A stretch of 64,000 nucleotides of DNA from Sphagnum compactum (Eukaryota; Bryophyta; Sphagnopsida; Sphagnales), in the NCBI GenBank assembly GCA_965153455.1, contig OZ234498.1:16368001-16432000 (forward strand). Reading direction: 5' to 3'. Below, piece after piece: positions 1-13,781 of the stretch (positions are counted from its first letter, which is position 1; each line of letters opens with the position of its first letter). A program made the translations under genes and the position numbers. Under the pieces are notes generated by a model. The model saw nothing but the letters and a program-made list of their open reading frames with translations. It did not search any database and was not told where the DNA came from.

Positions 1-1322
1 GAGGATAACAAGATGTGCTTGTGCCACTATGTGACTGCTATGATGTGGTTATGTTGTTGCTAACTGGTATTTTTTTTCAATGTCTAGGTACCTGTTGCAG
101 TTGGGGGAAGTGGTGATGTTCATCATGACTGCTTGAAGTGCTTGATAAGCAATAAGGATAATTCCATTACAAAGGTTCATGAATGACAAGTGTTGAACGA
201 GCAGGGTTTTGTGCACAATGCAAGAGGGACTTATGTTTGCTTGATATTTGGTGCTGATTGGTGGGTGCTGATCAGATACAACAAGAGTGCTGTAGCCATA
301 AAAGAAATCTTTCCAAAGATCCAAGACTTGAAATCTATGAAGTAATGAGGTAGGATAACTCTGTGGCACCATTTGTGGTGCCTAGGGTGGTGGGAAGCCA
401 ACAGCAGCATGGCTGCGACACATAGGCTGGAGGCAACAACGTTGAGCAGTATTGATGGAATTTCTTTTACAGCATTGTCAGGACACTTCACAGCTGAAAC
501 TCAATAGAAACAGGGCTGTGATGAACTTTATGGATTTAGAGATATATTCTGGCATAGGCTGCATTCATATACTTGGTTGCCTTCCAAGCATATACATAGT
601 TGGAAGAGGACTAATGTTATACTGAATGAGCATTTGGATCATTCCGTTTGCAAATGCAAGTAGCTCACAGAATACCATCAATTGAGCAAGCATGATTTTA
701 GGAGGGCTGGAGCATGTATAGACCTCTTACCGTGAGGATTTAAGCATTGATGAATAAAGGTTCATTTCAGAATAGAGAGATCTTGTTTATTGAAATCATC
801 TGATAACTGTTTGATCAGTTCTAATTTCAACACGTGCATTATATATGATATTATCCTCGAGTGCTCAACTGAATTGAGATCTGCCTTAGTGTAATGAGTT
901 GGGTCAGAGTTCCCAATTGCTACAGTGAAATTTGACATTGTTTAGTTGATGATGTTTGCCTCACTCAAAACATCTTGATTGTTCGAAATTTTCTGTTTTC
1001 ATAATGACGACACATAATCTCTTCAGTTGGAAATGAGGAGCTTGTGGATCAGCAGTCGTGAGCAGCAGATATTGCTCGCTTTGCTGTCCCTCACATTCGG
1101 TCCCTATGACAGACAATACCAGAAAAAAGCAAGTGTACTTGTAGGCTAATTATACCAGGACTAAAGAGAGCTTGGTCTTGATCTTCCTTGTTTGCAGGGG
1201 AGTCCAAATTACACTCTTCCTCTCTGTTTCCTGTCTGTGGCTCCACCGAACTTTGTTGTTACCCTTGTGTTGTGCCCACAAAATTCTGATAGAGAAGAAT
1301 TTTTTCTTACTGAATAATATCA
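1..1322. other. Unassigned stretch upstream of RHM fragment
   Basis: I recognise no gene here. The open frames on either strand are short and show no family resemblance. The last 60 bases are pyrimidine-rich and end in a CAG that could be a splice acceptor for the RHM-like fragment that follows, so part of this stretch may be a former intron or 5' region of that gene. Confidence 0.4.
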
Positions 1323-2145
1323 GGCAGATTTGCAGAAGCGGAGGTCATCATCATAAGGGGGGAAGCCACATACACTCCCAAAAACATCTTGATAACTGGT
1401 GCAGCAGGATTCATTGCATCTCATGTTGCCAACAGACTGATGCGCAACTACCCACATTACGAGATCGTGGTGCTGGACAAGTTGGATTATTGTTCCAACT
1501 TGAAGAATCTGTTGCCCTCCAAGTCCTCCAAGAATTTCAAGTTTGTGAAAGGTGACATTGGGAGTGCAGATCTTGTGAACTACCTTCTCATTACTGAGGG
1601 TATTGACACCATTATGCACTTTGTCGCCCAAACTCATGTCGACAACTCATTTGGCAACAGTATTGAGTTCACAAAGAACAACATCTATGGGACCCATGTG
1701 TTGCTGGAGGCATGCAAAGTGACAGGCACTGTCCACCGCTTCATTCATGTGAACACAGATGAGGTCTATGGAGAGATTGAGGCTGATGCAATTGTTGGAA
1801 ACCATGAAGCATCGCAGCTGCTTCCCACAAATCCCTACTCAGCCACCAAGGCTGATGCAGAAATGCCGATGATGGCATATGGCCGCTCATATGGGTTGCC
1901 TGACGAGGCAATAATGTGTATGGACCAAACCAATTCCCAGAGAAGCTCATTCCCACATTCATTCTTTTGGCCAGGGGAAGCCCCTCCCCATCCATGGAGA
2001 TGGATGTAATGTGCGAAGCTACCTGTACTGTGAAGTTGTGGCTGAAGCGTTTGAGGTTGTGATGCACAAGGGAAGTGTTGGTCATGTTTACAATTTTGGG
2101 GAAGAGAGGGAAGGAAGTGTGACTATGGACGGTGTGAAACCGCCG
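1323..2145 (+). pseudogene. UDP-rhamnose synthase (RHM) dehydratase-domain fragment, frameshifted
   Basis: The translation matches the N-terminal NAD-dependent UDP-glucose 4,6-dehydratase domain of plant RHM/UER enzymes, which start UDP-L-rhamnose synthesis in the cytosol. Visible landmarks are YTPKNILITGAAGFIASHVA (Rossmann glycine motif), the run LDKLDYCSNLKNL, TDEVYGE, and YSATK (catalytic YxxxK). A deletion of about 10 nt near 1902-1908 moves NNVYGPNQFPEKLIP into another frame. A further 1-nt loss near 1980 moves PIHGDG and VRSYLYCE into a third frame. After HVYNFG, near 2100, similarity ends, so the rest of this domain and the whole C-terminal epimerase/reductase half are missing. Substitutions at usually fixed positions (MHFVAQ for MHFAAQ; KADAE for KAGAE) also point to relaxed constraint. 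Upstream reading is open back to a CAG acceptor at 1322, so a start codon, if any, lay in an earlier exon. An assembly indel could explain one lesion but hardly all of them. Confidence 0.88.
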
Positions 2146-2344
2146 AGAACTCCCCGAAAGGCAGGGTTTGTTTTTCCAAGAGCTTCTTTTTCTTCGTAGC
2201 TGTCTCTTCCTCCCAGTTGTCGTAGTTGTGGCTCTCCTGCTCCTGCTGCTACTGTTGTTGTATGGACGCATTGAGATTTGCAGCTTCGTTTTTGCTGCTG
2301 CACCTGAGACTTGAAGGACTTGAAGTTGTTACTACTGTTTCCAT

Positions 2345-4590
<2,246 letters not shown>

Positions 4591-5354
4591 ATAGTTTGTA
4601 GTTGGCTGTAATAACATTTATGAGCAAGAAATTATGTATTGAGTGAAGTTGGGGTTCATATAAAGATTCTTATTCTGAGATATTCTTTGGGTAACCCTTT
4701 CCAGGGTTTGCATATTGTCTGGTTATGGTTGTTAAGGGGGACAATAGCATGTGTTTTCATGTCTGGTTTCTGATGTGTGCTTTAGTCACATGTCTACCCA
4801 TCAGGACTATCAGGGCTGACTTTGGAAGCAACTCATGCGTTACATGGACTATGTGCCATGAGACCCTCACTTGTACTGCATAATTGTTGGAATAAAATAG
4901 ATTATTTCCACATGTCAAACCCACATATTGTAATCTTGAGGGGATTAATTGGACCTTCTTGTTGAATACACATAATCATTGTTTTGCTTCATCAAGTGAT
5001 AAACTATTGTAAGTAAAATTGATATCTTCAATTGTCAATTGTCTTCTAAATGTGTGTGGAGCAAGCTACTAAAAGTTGGGGATAGATACACTATTTTAGG
5101 TGTGGCAAAATAGATTAGGTTATTTTTCACCTATATCCTAAACCTTATCAATGGGATTGTCTTTTGTAGGCAACCCTAATCCTAGACATGCCTACAAAAA
5201 ATGTGGACCTAGCTTACCGAAAGACCATAGTTGGCATATTTTGGTTGCACATGCAACTATGAGTATATGCATATCAATGATATACGATGATACATCAAAT
5301 ATATACAGTGATATATCACAGATATCATCCAAAGGTTGGGATGAAGGCGATCAT
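4591..5354. other. E2 3' flank and unassigned sequence
   Basis: No gene recognised. Just beyond the E2 stop is AT-rich 3'-flank-like sequence. A small palindrome GTTGCACATGCAAC lies near 5245, close to the heptamer cluster that follows. Confidence 0.4.
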
Positions 5355-5456
5355 AGTTGCACCGTAGTTGCATACACACCCAAAAAGGGGGCATAGTTGC
5401 AAAAATAGTTGCATGCGACAGGCAGTTGCATCCTAGTTGCAAAGGGTGTGGTTGCA
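5355..5456 (+). repeat. Paired AGTTGCA heptamers
   Basis: AGTTGCA occurs at 5355, 5366, 5395, 5407, 5424 and 5435, with a related GGTTGCA at 5450. The six copies form three pairs whose members start 11, 12 and 11 nt apart, about one helical turn. The cluster sits directly upstream of the truncated integrase fragment. Confidence 0.75.
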
Positions 5457-5460
5457 TATG

Positions 5461-6270
5461 ACAAAATTTCTAGTAGTGAGGGATAATCCCCAAGCTGATG
5501 GCCTTGCAGAAAGGATGGTTCAGACATGCAAGAAGGGACTTCGGAAGATTTGCCTCACTAGGAACAAAGAGGATTGGGACCTGGCCCTACCTTACATCGC
5601 CATGGGTTACAGGATGTCCAAACATGCTTCTTTGTCTCATTTCTCTCCTTACTTTCTACTTTTTGGGAGACATCCCATTCCACCCTCTTCCATCGCTGCT
5701 CAAATGGACCAGGTTGTGGACTTGGATTCCCCAGCCACTTGGGCTAGGGTCATTGTAGAAAGGGCTGCTCTATTCAGGAGGGTTATGCCCATGGCCATGG
5801 AGAACCTGTCCATTGCACAACATCGAGACACCTTACGGTATGCACACACACGAGGTGGCAGTTACAAACCTAAGGTGAGACAATTTGATGTTGGTGATTT
5901 TGTGTATCTCCAGCGGCAACCCAATGATACTCTAAACACTTCTTCCAGTCGCACTATCTTGAGGATTAAGGCGATTAGGCCTTCAGGTGTGTTGGAGTTG
6001 CAAGGAACTAACGGACGCATAATTTGGGATCATTCCAAAAATTGTGCGCCCTGCCACCTGCCAAACTTGGATCCTACCATCATCACGTCGACTTGGATTC
6101 CTCCACTTGATTATCCATGTTAGGTATGTCAAAGGATAGACGATGCTGATCATATGTTGCTTTGCGATAACTGTAATGGTGGATACCATCTCTTCTGCCT
6201 CAAGTCGGAGCTCACTCAAGTTCTCGCCAACATTTGGTACTGTTCATCATGCTCTCCTGCAGCACCGTGA
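5461..6270 (+). mobile_element. Ty3-type integrase C-terminal half with appended PHD finger (5'-truncated, one amber stop)
   Basis: The frame opens inside an integrase catalytic core: NPQADGLAERMVQTCKKGLR corresponds to the HPQTDGQTER region that follows the second catalytic aspartate. It continues through the helix that carries ALPYIAMGYR and FLLFGRHP, a linker, and a C-terminal SH3-like part with QFDVGDFVYLQRQP and NCAPCHLPNLDP. Reading on in the same frame gives a canonical C4HC3 PHD zinc finger to a TGA at 6268. The amber TAG at 6121-6123 lies between the first two zinc cysteines, which flank it at exactly C-x2-C spacing (PC, stop, VC). Next come LLCDNC, GGYH, LFC and a final WYCSSC. No reverse transcriptase, RNase H, protease, LTR or primer site is seen upstream, so this is a truncated copy. 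PHD fingers bind histone H3 tails, so a chromatin-targeting role is plausible by analogy with chromodomain integrases; that is inference. Confidence 0.85.
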
Positions 6271-6495
6271 ATTCTACTCAGACCATGCCACGCTTTTCCT
6301 AGCTCGGGTCTGGGGGGGGATACATGAGAATTTCATCTCAGCTTCCTCTTGTGCATCGTATATATATGTGCATGCATATCTTTTTGGTTGAATAGTTTTT
6401 ACTTTTGGCTGGTTTTAGTCTTTTTGTTTAGTAGAATTTACTATGGATTTACACCCTTACGACACCGTACGTCACGACACTACACGTCACGACAC
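6271..6495. other. Short AT-rich link with a repeated GTCACGACACT
   Basis: This is non-coding. Near 6470-6495, GTCACGACACT occurs twice in close succession (one followed by ACAC, one by TTAATC), immediately before the 63-bp minisatellite. It could mark an old insertion boundary. Confidence 0.4.
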
Positions 6496-7016
6496 TTTAA
6501 TCAAAATGACCAATGGTCTTTATTCAAGTTAAACATTTAATCAAGATGATCAATGATCTTTAATCAAAATGACCAATGGCCTTTATTCAAGTTAAACATT
6601 TTATCAAGATGATCAATGATCTTTAATCAAAATGACCAATGGTTTTTAATCAAGTTAAACATTTAATCAAGATGATCAATGATCTTTAATCAAAATGACC
6701 AATGGTCTTTAATCAAGTTGAACATTTAATCAAGATGACCAATGACCTTTTATCAAAATGACCAATGGACTTTGATCCAGTTGAACATTTAATCAAGATG
6801 ACCAATGATCTTTAATTAAAATGACCAATGGTCTTTAATCAAGTTAAACATTAAATCAAAATGACTAATGATCTTTAATCAAAATGACCAATGGTTTTTA
6901 GTCAAATTGAACATGTGATCAACATGGCCAATGATTTTAAACAAAATGACCAATGTTTTTAATCAAATGGACAATTTAATCAGGATGACCATTGATTTTT
7001 AATCAAATGTGACATG
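6496..7016 (+). repeat. 63-bp minisatellite, about 8 copies, internally 23+17+23
   Basis: The phrase TTTAATCAAAATGACCAATGG restarts at 6496, 6559, 6622, 6685, about 6748, 6811, 6874, about 6937 and about 6998, so the period is 63 bp almost without drift. Each unit has three related parts: a 23-mer with ATGACCAATGG, a 17-mer (TTTAATCAAGTTAAACA) and a 23-mer with GATGATCAATGATC. This implies a 20-bp-class ancestor that was triplicated and then amplified. Similarity decays towards the right end. Confidence 0.92.
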
Positions 7017-7029
7017 GTCTATTACCATA

Positions 7030-7195
7030 TGTATCTATTTTTTACATATTCACCCACCTATTTACCTAACTAGTTACCTACCTATTACCCACTGACCCAC
7101 CCATTTACTTATACTTTCTCACCTGCTTACTTACCTATCCACCTACATGCATATTACCTATGTCATATCTATCCACTCACTTACCTATGTAAGTT
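7030..7195 (+). repeat. ACCTA-rich block
   Basis: Irregular runs of CACCTA, TTACCTA and ACCCAC fill this stretch between the 63-bp array and the TTTAACC array. The same kind of block, inverted on one side, borders the large repeat at 24220-26160. Confidence 0.6.
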
Positions 7196-8774
7196 TAACA
7201 AATAGTTATAACCATTAGATTTAACCATTATGTTTAATCATTAAGTTTAGCCATTATGCTTAACCATTATATTTGGCATTAGGTTTAATTTAAGTTGAAC
7301 CATTAGATTTGGCCATTAAATCCAACCTAAAATTCGCCACAAAGTAGCCATTAAGTATAACCTTGATTTAGTAACTATGTTCAACCATTAGATTTACCCA
7401 TTAAGTTTAACCTAAGTTTAACCATTATCTTTTTAGCCATTAAATTAATTTATTTTTAGCCATTATATTTAACCAAGTTTTAGTTATTAAGCTTAACCTA
7501 TGCTTAGTCAACATTACAACAAAATGTGTCCTTGTACACCAAATGATTCCTTAGATTCTGAATGAATTCATTAGTCTTGGTAAATGGGGATTAGTTAAAA
7601 AGTAATGAATTCACTGGTCTAGTGAATAGGGATGTGAACTACACGCACATTTTGTAGTAGTGCAAGGTTCAGTCATTATGTTTAACCATTAAATTTAGCC
7701 ATTAGGTTTAGATTAAATTTGGCTATTATGTTTAGCTAGGGTTTAGTCATTATGTTTAATCATTAAATTTACTCATTAGGTTTAGGTACTATGTTTAGCC
7801 AAAGTTTAATCATTATGTTTAACAAGGTTTAATCAATTTGTTTAACCACTAAATTTAGACATTAGGTTTAACCAAAATTTAATCATTAAGATTAGTCAAA
7901 ATTTAACCATGAAGTTTAGCCATTAGGTTTATCAATTAGGGTTAGGCATTATGTTTAACCAATGTTTAGTCATTATGCTTAGCTAAAGTTTCATCATTAT
8001 GCTTAATCACTAGATTTAGTCACTACGTTTAGCCAAAATTTATCCATGGAATTTTGCCATTCAATTTATCAACTAAGTTTAACCACTATGTTTAACCAAG
8101 TTTAATCATTAATTTTAACCACTAGATTTAGCCACTAGGTTTAGCAAAAGTTTTTATGAAATTTAACCATTAGGTTTATCAATTAGGTTTAATCATTACA
8201 TATGTTTAACAAAGATTTAGTCATTATGTTTAACCATTAAATTTAGCCACTAAGTTTAACCATGAAGTTTAGCATTAGGTTTATCAACTAGGTTTAGTCA
8301 CTATGTTTAGCCAAAGTTTAGTCATTATGTTTATCCACTAAGTTTAACCAAAGTTTAGCAATGAAGTTTAGCCATTATGTTTATCAACTAGGTTTAGCCA
8401 TTATGTTTAACCAAAGTTTTGTCATTATGTTTAGCCAAAGCTTAGTCATTATGTTTAGCTAATACATTTAGCCATTAGGTTTAATCAAAGTTTAGCTATG
8501 AAATTTAACCATTAGGTTTATCTACTAAGTGTAGCCATTATGTTTAGTCACTAGATTTAGCCATTAAGTTTAACCAAAATTTAGCCATGAAATTTAGCCA
8601 TTAGGTTTATCAAGTAGGTTTAGCCATTGTGTTTAGCCAAGGTTTACTCATTATGTTTATCCATTAGATTTAGCCATTAAGTTTAACCATTACATTAAAC
8701 TACTAAGTTTAACCATTTGATTTAACCATTATATTTAGCCATTAGTTATCACCTACGTTTAGCCATTATGTTTA
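7196..8774 (+). repeat. Degenerate GTTTAACCATTA minisatellite
   Basis: About 1.6 kb is built from a degenerate unit of about 12 bp (GTTTAACCATTA, GTTTAGCCATTAG) and a longer variant containing AACCAAAGTTTAGTCATTATG. Orientation is constant throughout. A 151-bp transposon copy interrupts it at 7512-7662. No coding potential was seen. Confidence 0.9.
7512..7662 (+). mobile_element. CACTA-like MITE, copy A (151 bp)
   Basis: The left end CATTACAACAAAATGTGTC and the inverted right end CACTACTACAAAATGTGCG agree at 15 of the first 17 positions. The element is flanked by CAA at 7509-7511 and CAA at 7663-7665, a 3-bp target duplication as expected for CACTA (En/Spm) elements. Removing the element and one CAA restores a normal unit of the surrounding minisatellite, so the array is older than the insertion. 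There is no coding capacity, so it would be mobilised in trans. Confidence 0.88.
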
Positions 8775-8820
8775 ATGATGTGAAATAAACATGCGAAATA
8801 AAAAACATAACAAAAGTCAA

Positions 8821-8895
8821 ACGCCTTTGATGGTGTAGTCCATTGATAAGGATTTTGTTTATTATTGTGGAGGTTTGGGGTTCAATTCCTAATAC
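8821..8895 (+). repeat. tRNA-like (SINE-head-like) module
   Basis: TGGTGTAGTCCATTGATAAGG resembles an RNA polymerase III A box, and GGGGTTCAATTCC 40-50 bp later resembles a B box. Stems do not pair well enough for a functional tRNA. A tRNA-derived SINE head or a decayed tRNA is possible. Confidence 0.4.
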
Positions 8896-8920
8896 TTGTA
8901 ACCTATGTACATGCTTAAAA

Positions 8921-9292
8921 AGTTAGTGTAAATAAGCAAGTTAAGTTAGATTAAATTAAGAAGGTTAGATACTAAACTAAGTTAGGTAAGTTAGGCTAGG
9001 CTACCACCTGCCTACTTACATTTTTATGACCTACATAAACCTATATACAACTTATTTAGACCTATTTACACAAAATAAAATAAAATAAAAATAATAATAA
9101 TCCAAAAAAAATTGGGTAAAAATTTGACCAATCAAATGGTCCATTATCCAATAGTCAAAATGACTAGTCAAATAATCCAATAGTCTGCCAATTAAGAAGA
9201 CCACCCCTAGTCACGTAGGACATGGCCAAAACGACTTGTCCAGATTAACAAGATGGATTTTTTAGTCAAAATAACTGGTTTTTGTAGTAATG
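8921..9292 (+). mobile_element. Likely right end of a large CACTA-like element
   Basis: After a GTTAG/ACCTAC-rich block there are several GTCAAAATGAC-type motifs (9150-9270), comparable to subterminal repeats. The stretch ends TTTTTGTAGTAATG at 9292, like the GTAGTAGTG ends of the short copies in this window. The next bases are ATA. I could not find a matching left end with an ATA flank, so the element may be truncated; its left part may be the 63-bp array. Confidence 0.4.
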
Positions 9293-11939
9293 ATAATAAA
9301 ACAACTTTTGGTCAAAACATTATCACTTGTTTCTTCAAACTTATATTTAATGCATTCCAACATATGTGGGTTCACAATGTCAATATGGTTGTGTTAAGGG
9401 TGTTTTTTGTCTTTTTTTAATTTTACATTTCTCTTCAATTTCTAATTCAGTGGTGAAGTTTTTAGTTGGGGAGTTCAATGTTTCTTTACATCATTGCATA
9501 ATTTGGGGATGGGTTAGCAATTCAATTGGAATGAACAAACACTGAGGGTTCTGACCTCAAGCTATACCTCTGTAGATTTGGACATTTGAATAATTTTGGA
9601 TGATTTTATAGGTGAATTACTAGTTAAACTTTGTTATAATAAATTAGGAATAAGCATCAAGTTTATGCCAATTGGAAATCGACACATTAAATTCTTGAAA
9701 CTTGTTATATCAAGTTTGAAATAAAAATAGAATGTTGGCAGTTTTAAATATGTCTCCTCTATGATGCATATGGTTGGAATCAATAGTATTTGCACTTCTA
9801 TGGATACTGTTTGTAATGTGAATGTTATTTTAACAAAAGTTTTTCTTCACCCTTCTTTTGGTTACATAAGATCCTTCCCACTCTTAAAGAGTAAGTGTGA
9901 GAACCTTATTCCTCCCATGACTTGTGATTTCCTAATGTTTAGGTTGATGATAATTTTTTCCTCATGCTTTAAATGGGTAAAGCCCAAGGGGAGGGGGACA
10001 TTCCCAAAATAGGGGGGCAAATTTGGACTTGCAAAACCTCAAAGAATTGAAGCATCACCCATTCTTTTCACTCCAAGGATTTGTACCATGGAAATTTCTA
10101 CCAATTTGACAACTTTGGAAAGAAGGAAGAGAGCACTTGGATGTTAAAATAGTGCACTAGAAGCTTATTAAAGGATTTGCATCTATCAGTTTAACCATGA
10201 CATCACTCACATTTGACTTCATGACCAATGTGAACATGCATTGTTGAATGTCAATGGAAGTTGTTGACAACACTTCATGTGCAACCCATACATCTAATAT
10301 ACCCAATTTCTTAGGGTGGAAATATATAACCTTAATCATATTTGAATGCTTGTTGAAGCTTTCTTTTGCATTAGACTACATCCAATATTGTGGGTGTATG
10401 TGCCACATTTAAATTGTTGATGATGCCATGAATAGGGTTCAATTTCTCTTACAATTTTGTAATGAGGTAATTAGTAGCTATTATAATTCACATGTAAATA
10501 CCCACATCACATCACATGGTTAGATTCAATGCAAAACATAATCCAAATAAGGAGTCAAAAAACAATTATAAACTAAAGAGAAGGGGGTTACACTAGAAGA
10601 AAACGTATGTAGTTTGTTTCCACTAGTGTGATGGGTGCAACATAGACCTCCTTTGTCACATATGAAACTTCACCAATGTGCAAATTAAAAATGAGTAGCT
10701 TAAACATGTTGTTGGTTCACATTGAATGCTAGACATGTTTCACACCAACATTCAAATCTATAATCCAACACATGATTTTAAAATCATGTTTAACACACAA
10801 TGGAACCTTCAAATGCATCAAATTTGAACATGTGTTTAGGCATGTGTACAATGCATATATCTTTTCATTGAAGTTGGCACATTTTCATTGCTACCACAAA
10901 ATCACAATTGAAAATGTCCTTCAATCAACTAAATTTGATAAAATTGTGGATTGAATATAACAAAAGGAATATGGTAGTAATCAATCCCCAAAAAAATTTG
11001 CACATCACAAACCTGAGATTGAAATTCACTTTCACCTTGTCATTCTTAGGGTTGTCAATAGCAATCTTTGCCAACAAATTTTCTTACTTTCCCATAACAT
11101 GTCTTGAAATTAATTACAAGATTGGGTGGATGAGGAACATAGGGGTGGGTACTTGGGTCTTGGTCCCTTATGGAGATTGAAAATGTTAATTGTTTTGTTA
11201 GACAAGGTGGATTAAGTCCTAAACCCATTATGGCAAACAAAATCTAATCCCAAACAAAAAAGATTATCAAGAAGGCAATTGACATCTGGTCACCACATCT
11301 TAATGGTCTTAATTTTTTTCCATTTTCTTTTTCTAGACAAGGTGGATAGGGTGGACCTATCAGGTCCCAATCTTATGGTGTCTAAATGTTTTGTTTTAAT
11401 TTAAAAAGTAGTTGGCCAAATTGATGTGATTGAATTTCAATTGCCATCTTGATAGTTTTTACGCCTAGGTGGATCAAATGGATTGTGTCTTGATCCCTTA
11501 GTGGCTACTAAAATTTCATTGGAAAAAATAAATTGCAAATTCAAATTTTGAAACAAAAAACTTTGGGAGTGTTGGTTAAAATTGGTTGGTTGATTGATAA
11601 ACTAATGTGTCAGACATGATGTTAGCATGATGATTAATGTAAATTTGATGCATTGTGTCAGTTTTGACAACCTTGATTTTCACGATTTCCAAAATTCTTT
11701 TCGCTTTCATTTCCATGGGCTTGATGAAATCAAAAACTCCAAATATTTTAAAATGTTCTTAAAAATATTTAGTAAGCCATTTTATGAACTTCCATGGATT
11801 GCAAAACCCACTCATTAGAAATCTGTCAAACATTACTTAACGTAATGCCCTTGAGAATATAAACCTCCTTTGGTCATCAAGGCTCACGCAAACACTTGAA
11901 TGAGTTTATCAACATCTAATATAACCACCACATGCTCAA
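9293..11939. other. AT-rich intergenic sequence
   Basis: No gene recognised. The longest open frames (about 60-90 codons) have no family resemblance. The lower part, from about 11000, may be very decayed downstream sequence of the hAT-like fossil on the minus strand, but I could not align it. Confidence 0.4.
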
Positions 11940-12577
11940 CGGAAAGAAGGATTGACACCTACAACAAATTTTGTACCACATAAGTACAAACTAACCACTA
12001 GGTTAGTTGTCACTAATATTCATTGCATCATAAATGAAATGTATTGGGCTATTGCAACAATAAATTTGATGACATTCAACATAATGTAATGCATATGTTC
12101 AGCCATCAACACATTCCATTGTGTATGTACAATGCATTTTAAAGTTCAATTTTCTTCAAGATTCATAAAAGCAAACAACTCATTGTGAGCCTTGCACCCA
12201 GACATTGGCCTGCCATGTTTCAATTTGTGGAATAATGTGGCAAGCTAAATCAATTTTTTGCATTCTCACCAACTAGCCCATTAGCAATTTGTTACAAATT
12301 AGATTCCTTCTCTTTGGAAGCATACAATCTCTATTATGCTTACAAATCCTTGCCAATATAGCAATCATGCTTCACCTCTCTCATAGGTTTGTCAACCTCT
12401 CTATGATTGACATGTTTTTGGAGTGAATACCATTTTGGAGCTAACAACTTGTTTCTAAGCTCAACTTCAAAGAACATTTTGAAACTTCATAATGTGCACA
12501 AAACCATCAAACCTTACTTGCAATTTAGTCCAAGGCAAGTTGGTTACCGAGGAAACTTGAAATTTCCATTTCAACTC
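11940..12577 (-). mobile_element. hAT-like transposase fossil (copy 1, minus strand)
   Basis: Reading down from about 12577, fragments in shifting frames match the plant hAT-like (ZNF862-type) transposase family. First is a BED/TTF-like zinc-finger start with LPWTKLQVRFDGFVHIMK, then LLAPKWYSLQKHVNHR, then LFHKLKHGRPMSGCKAHNEL, then HMHYIMLNVIKFIVAIAQY. The order is correct for the family, and the HGRPM phrase is shared with the plus-strand copy at 53365. Many stops and frameshifts make it inactive. Termini and target duplications were not found. Confidence 0.72.
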
Positions 12578-13781
12578 ATAAGTATGTTTGTTGTTAGCTT
12601 TTGGTGGAAATAACTTCTGATCCAAAGCATCCAAAAGCTGGGCTGGTGAATCAATGCAAGGAGAATTTGTACATGAATCAAAAGACTCAAACTAGCAAAT
12701 TAGAGGTACGTTGCTTACCTTTTGGGGTAGAAAGCTCATGCAAGGTGAATGCTTGAGTCTAACTCCTACTACTAGAATCCACATCACCAAACAACAGAAG
12801 GGATACCATCACAAAGGTTGCAAGAGGTGAAAAATTACTTGAATTTGAAGTTTGGGGCCTATTTAAGGGGCAACATCTTCTCATAAGAAGAACAAAGGAA
12901 ATCAGAATTAGGCTACAAAATGGTGAACCCACAAAAACAAGAAACTTAGTAACTAGCGGCAACAAGCAAGTTGTAACTTGCACTGTCTTGTGTCTTGACA
13001 GCTCACCCCCATCCTCAAAATCAAATTACAGTTATGAACACTCAAAATTGAAAACCTACTACCTGCAAATGGCTAGAGTGCACACAAAAGGCAAAGTAGA
13101 AGTTGAAAATTCAAGCAATTTCTAAATCCCAAATTTTACAAATGTATGACGTTCATATGCCATATGCAAAGGGTGGTGACATCACATACCTAAACAAGGT
13201 GTGATGCTCATAAGAAGCATTCACTTCTTGTGGTGTGTTGGGGCTCAACAGGTTGTAACCACTTTGTTGACAACCAAATCCAAGCTCCACCACAAAAAAT
13301 CCATCATCCATGTACTTTTCACCCACAAGTGTTCAATTTTGCCATGACTCCCCTATGACTCAATCTGCTGCCAATAGTGCTTGTAGATAAATACATAGTA
13401 ATCTGCCCAAGACTCAGTCACTTATTGGTTAGCACTAATTAAAAAAGTTAGTAGTGTCCTCATTCAAAAAGCTTGTGAGGGTAAAGCTTCATTTCATTTT
13501 AGCTTGTCCCTGTACAAGTAAGCTTGTCCCACCACTATCCTTTGAAATCCAGGAACAGGAGATAAGGTCAGTTTTCCACAGCACAATATGACAACATACA
13601 GTGATGCTACATGAAGAAGTTATGCACTGAAGGGAGAGTACACTTGAAGGCACAAAATTAGTTTGGCAGACACATGAACACATAGACCAAGCAAGATGAT
13701 TAGGAATATGAACAATTTCTAGACATCTTACTGAAAAGAGAAGTATAACTGGGCTGTCATAGTTGTCAGAGCCTTCCAATT
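12578..13781. other. cpSecY 3' flank and unassigned sequence
   Basis: No gene recognised. The part next to 13782 is the downstream flank of cpSecY and should contain its 3' UTR and polyadenylation signals. I could not single out a signal with confidence. Confidence 0.4.
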
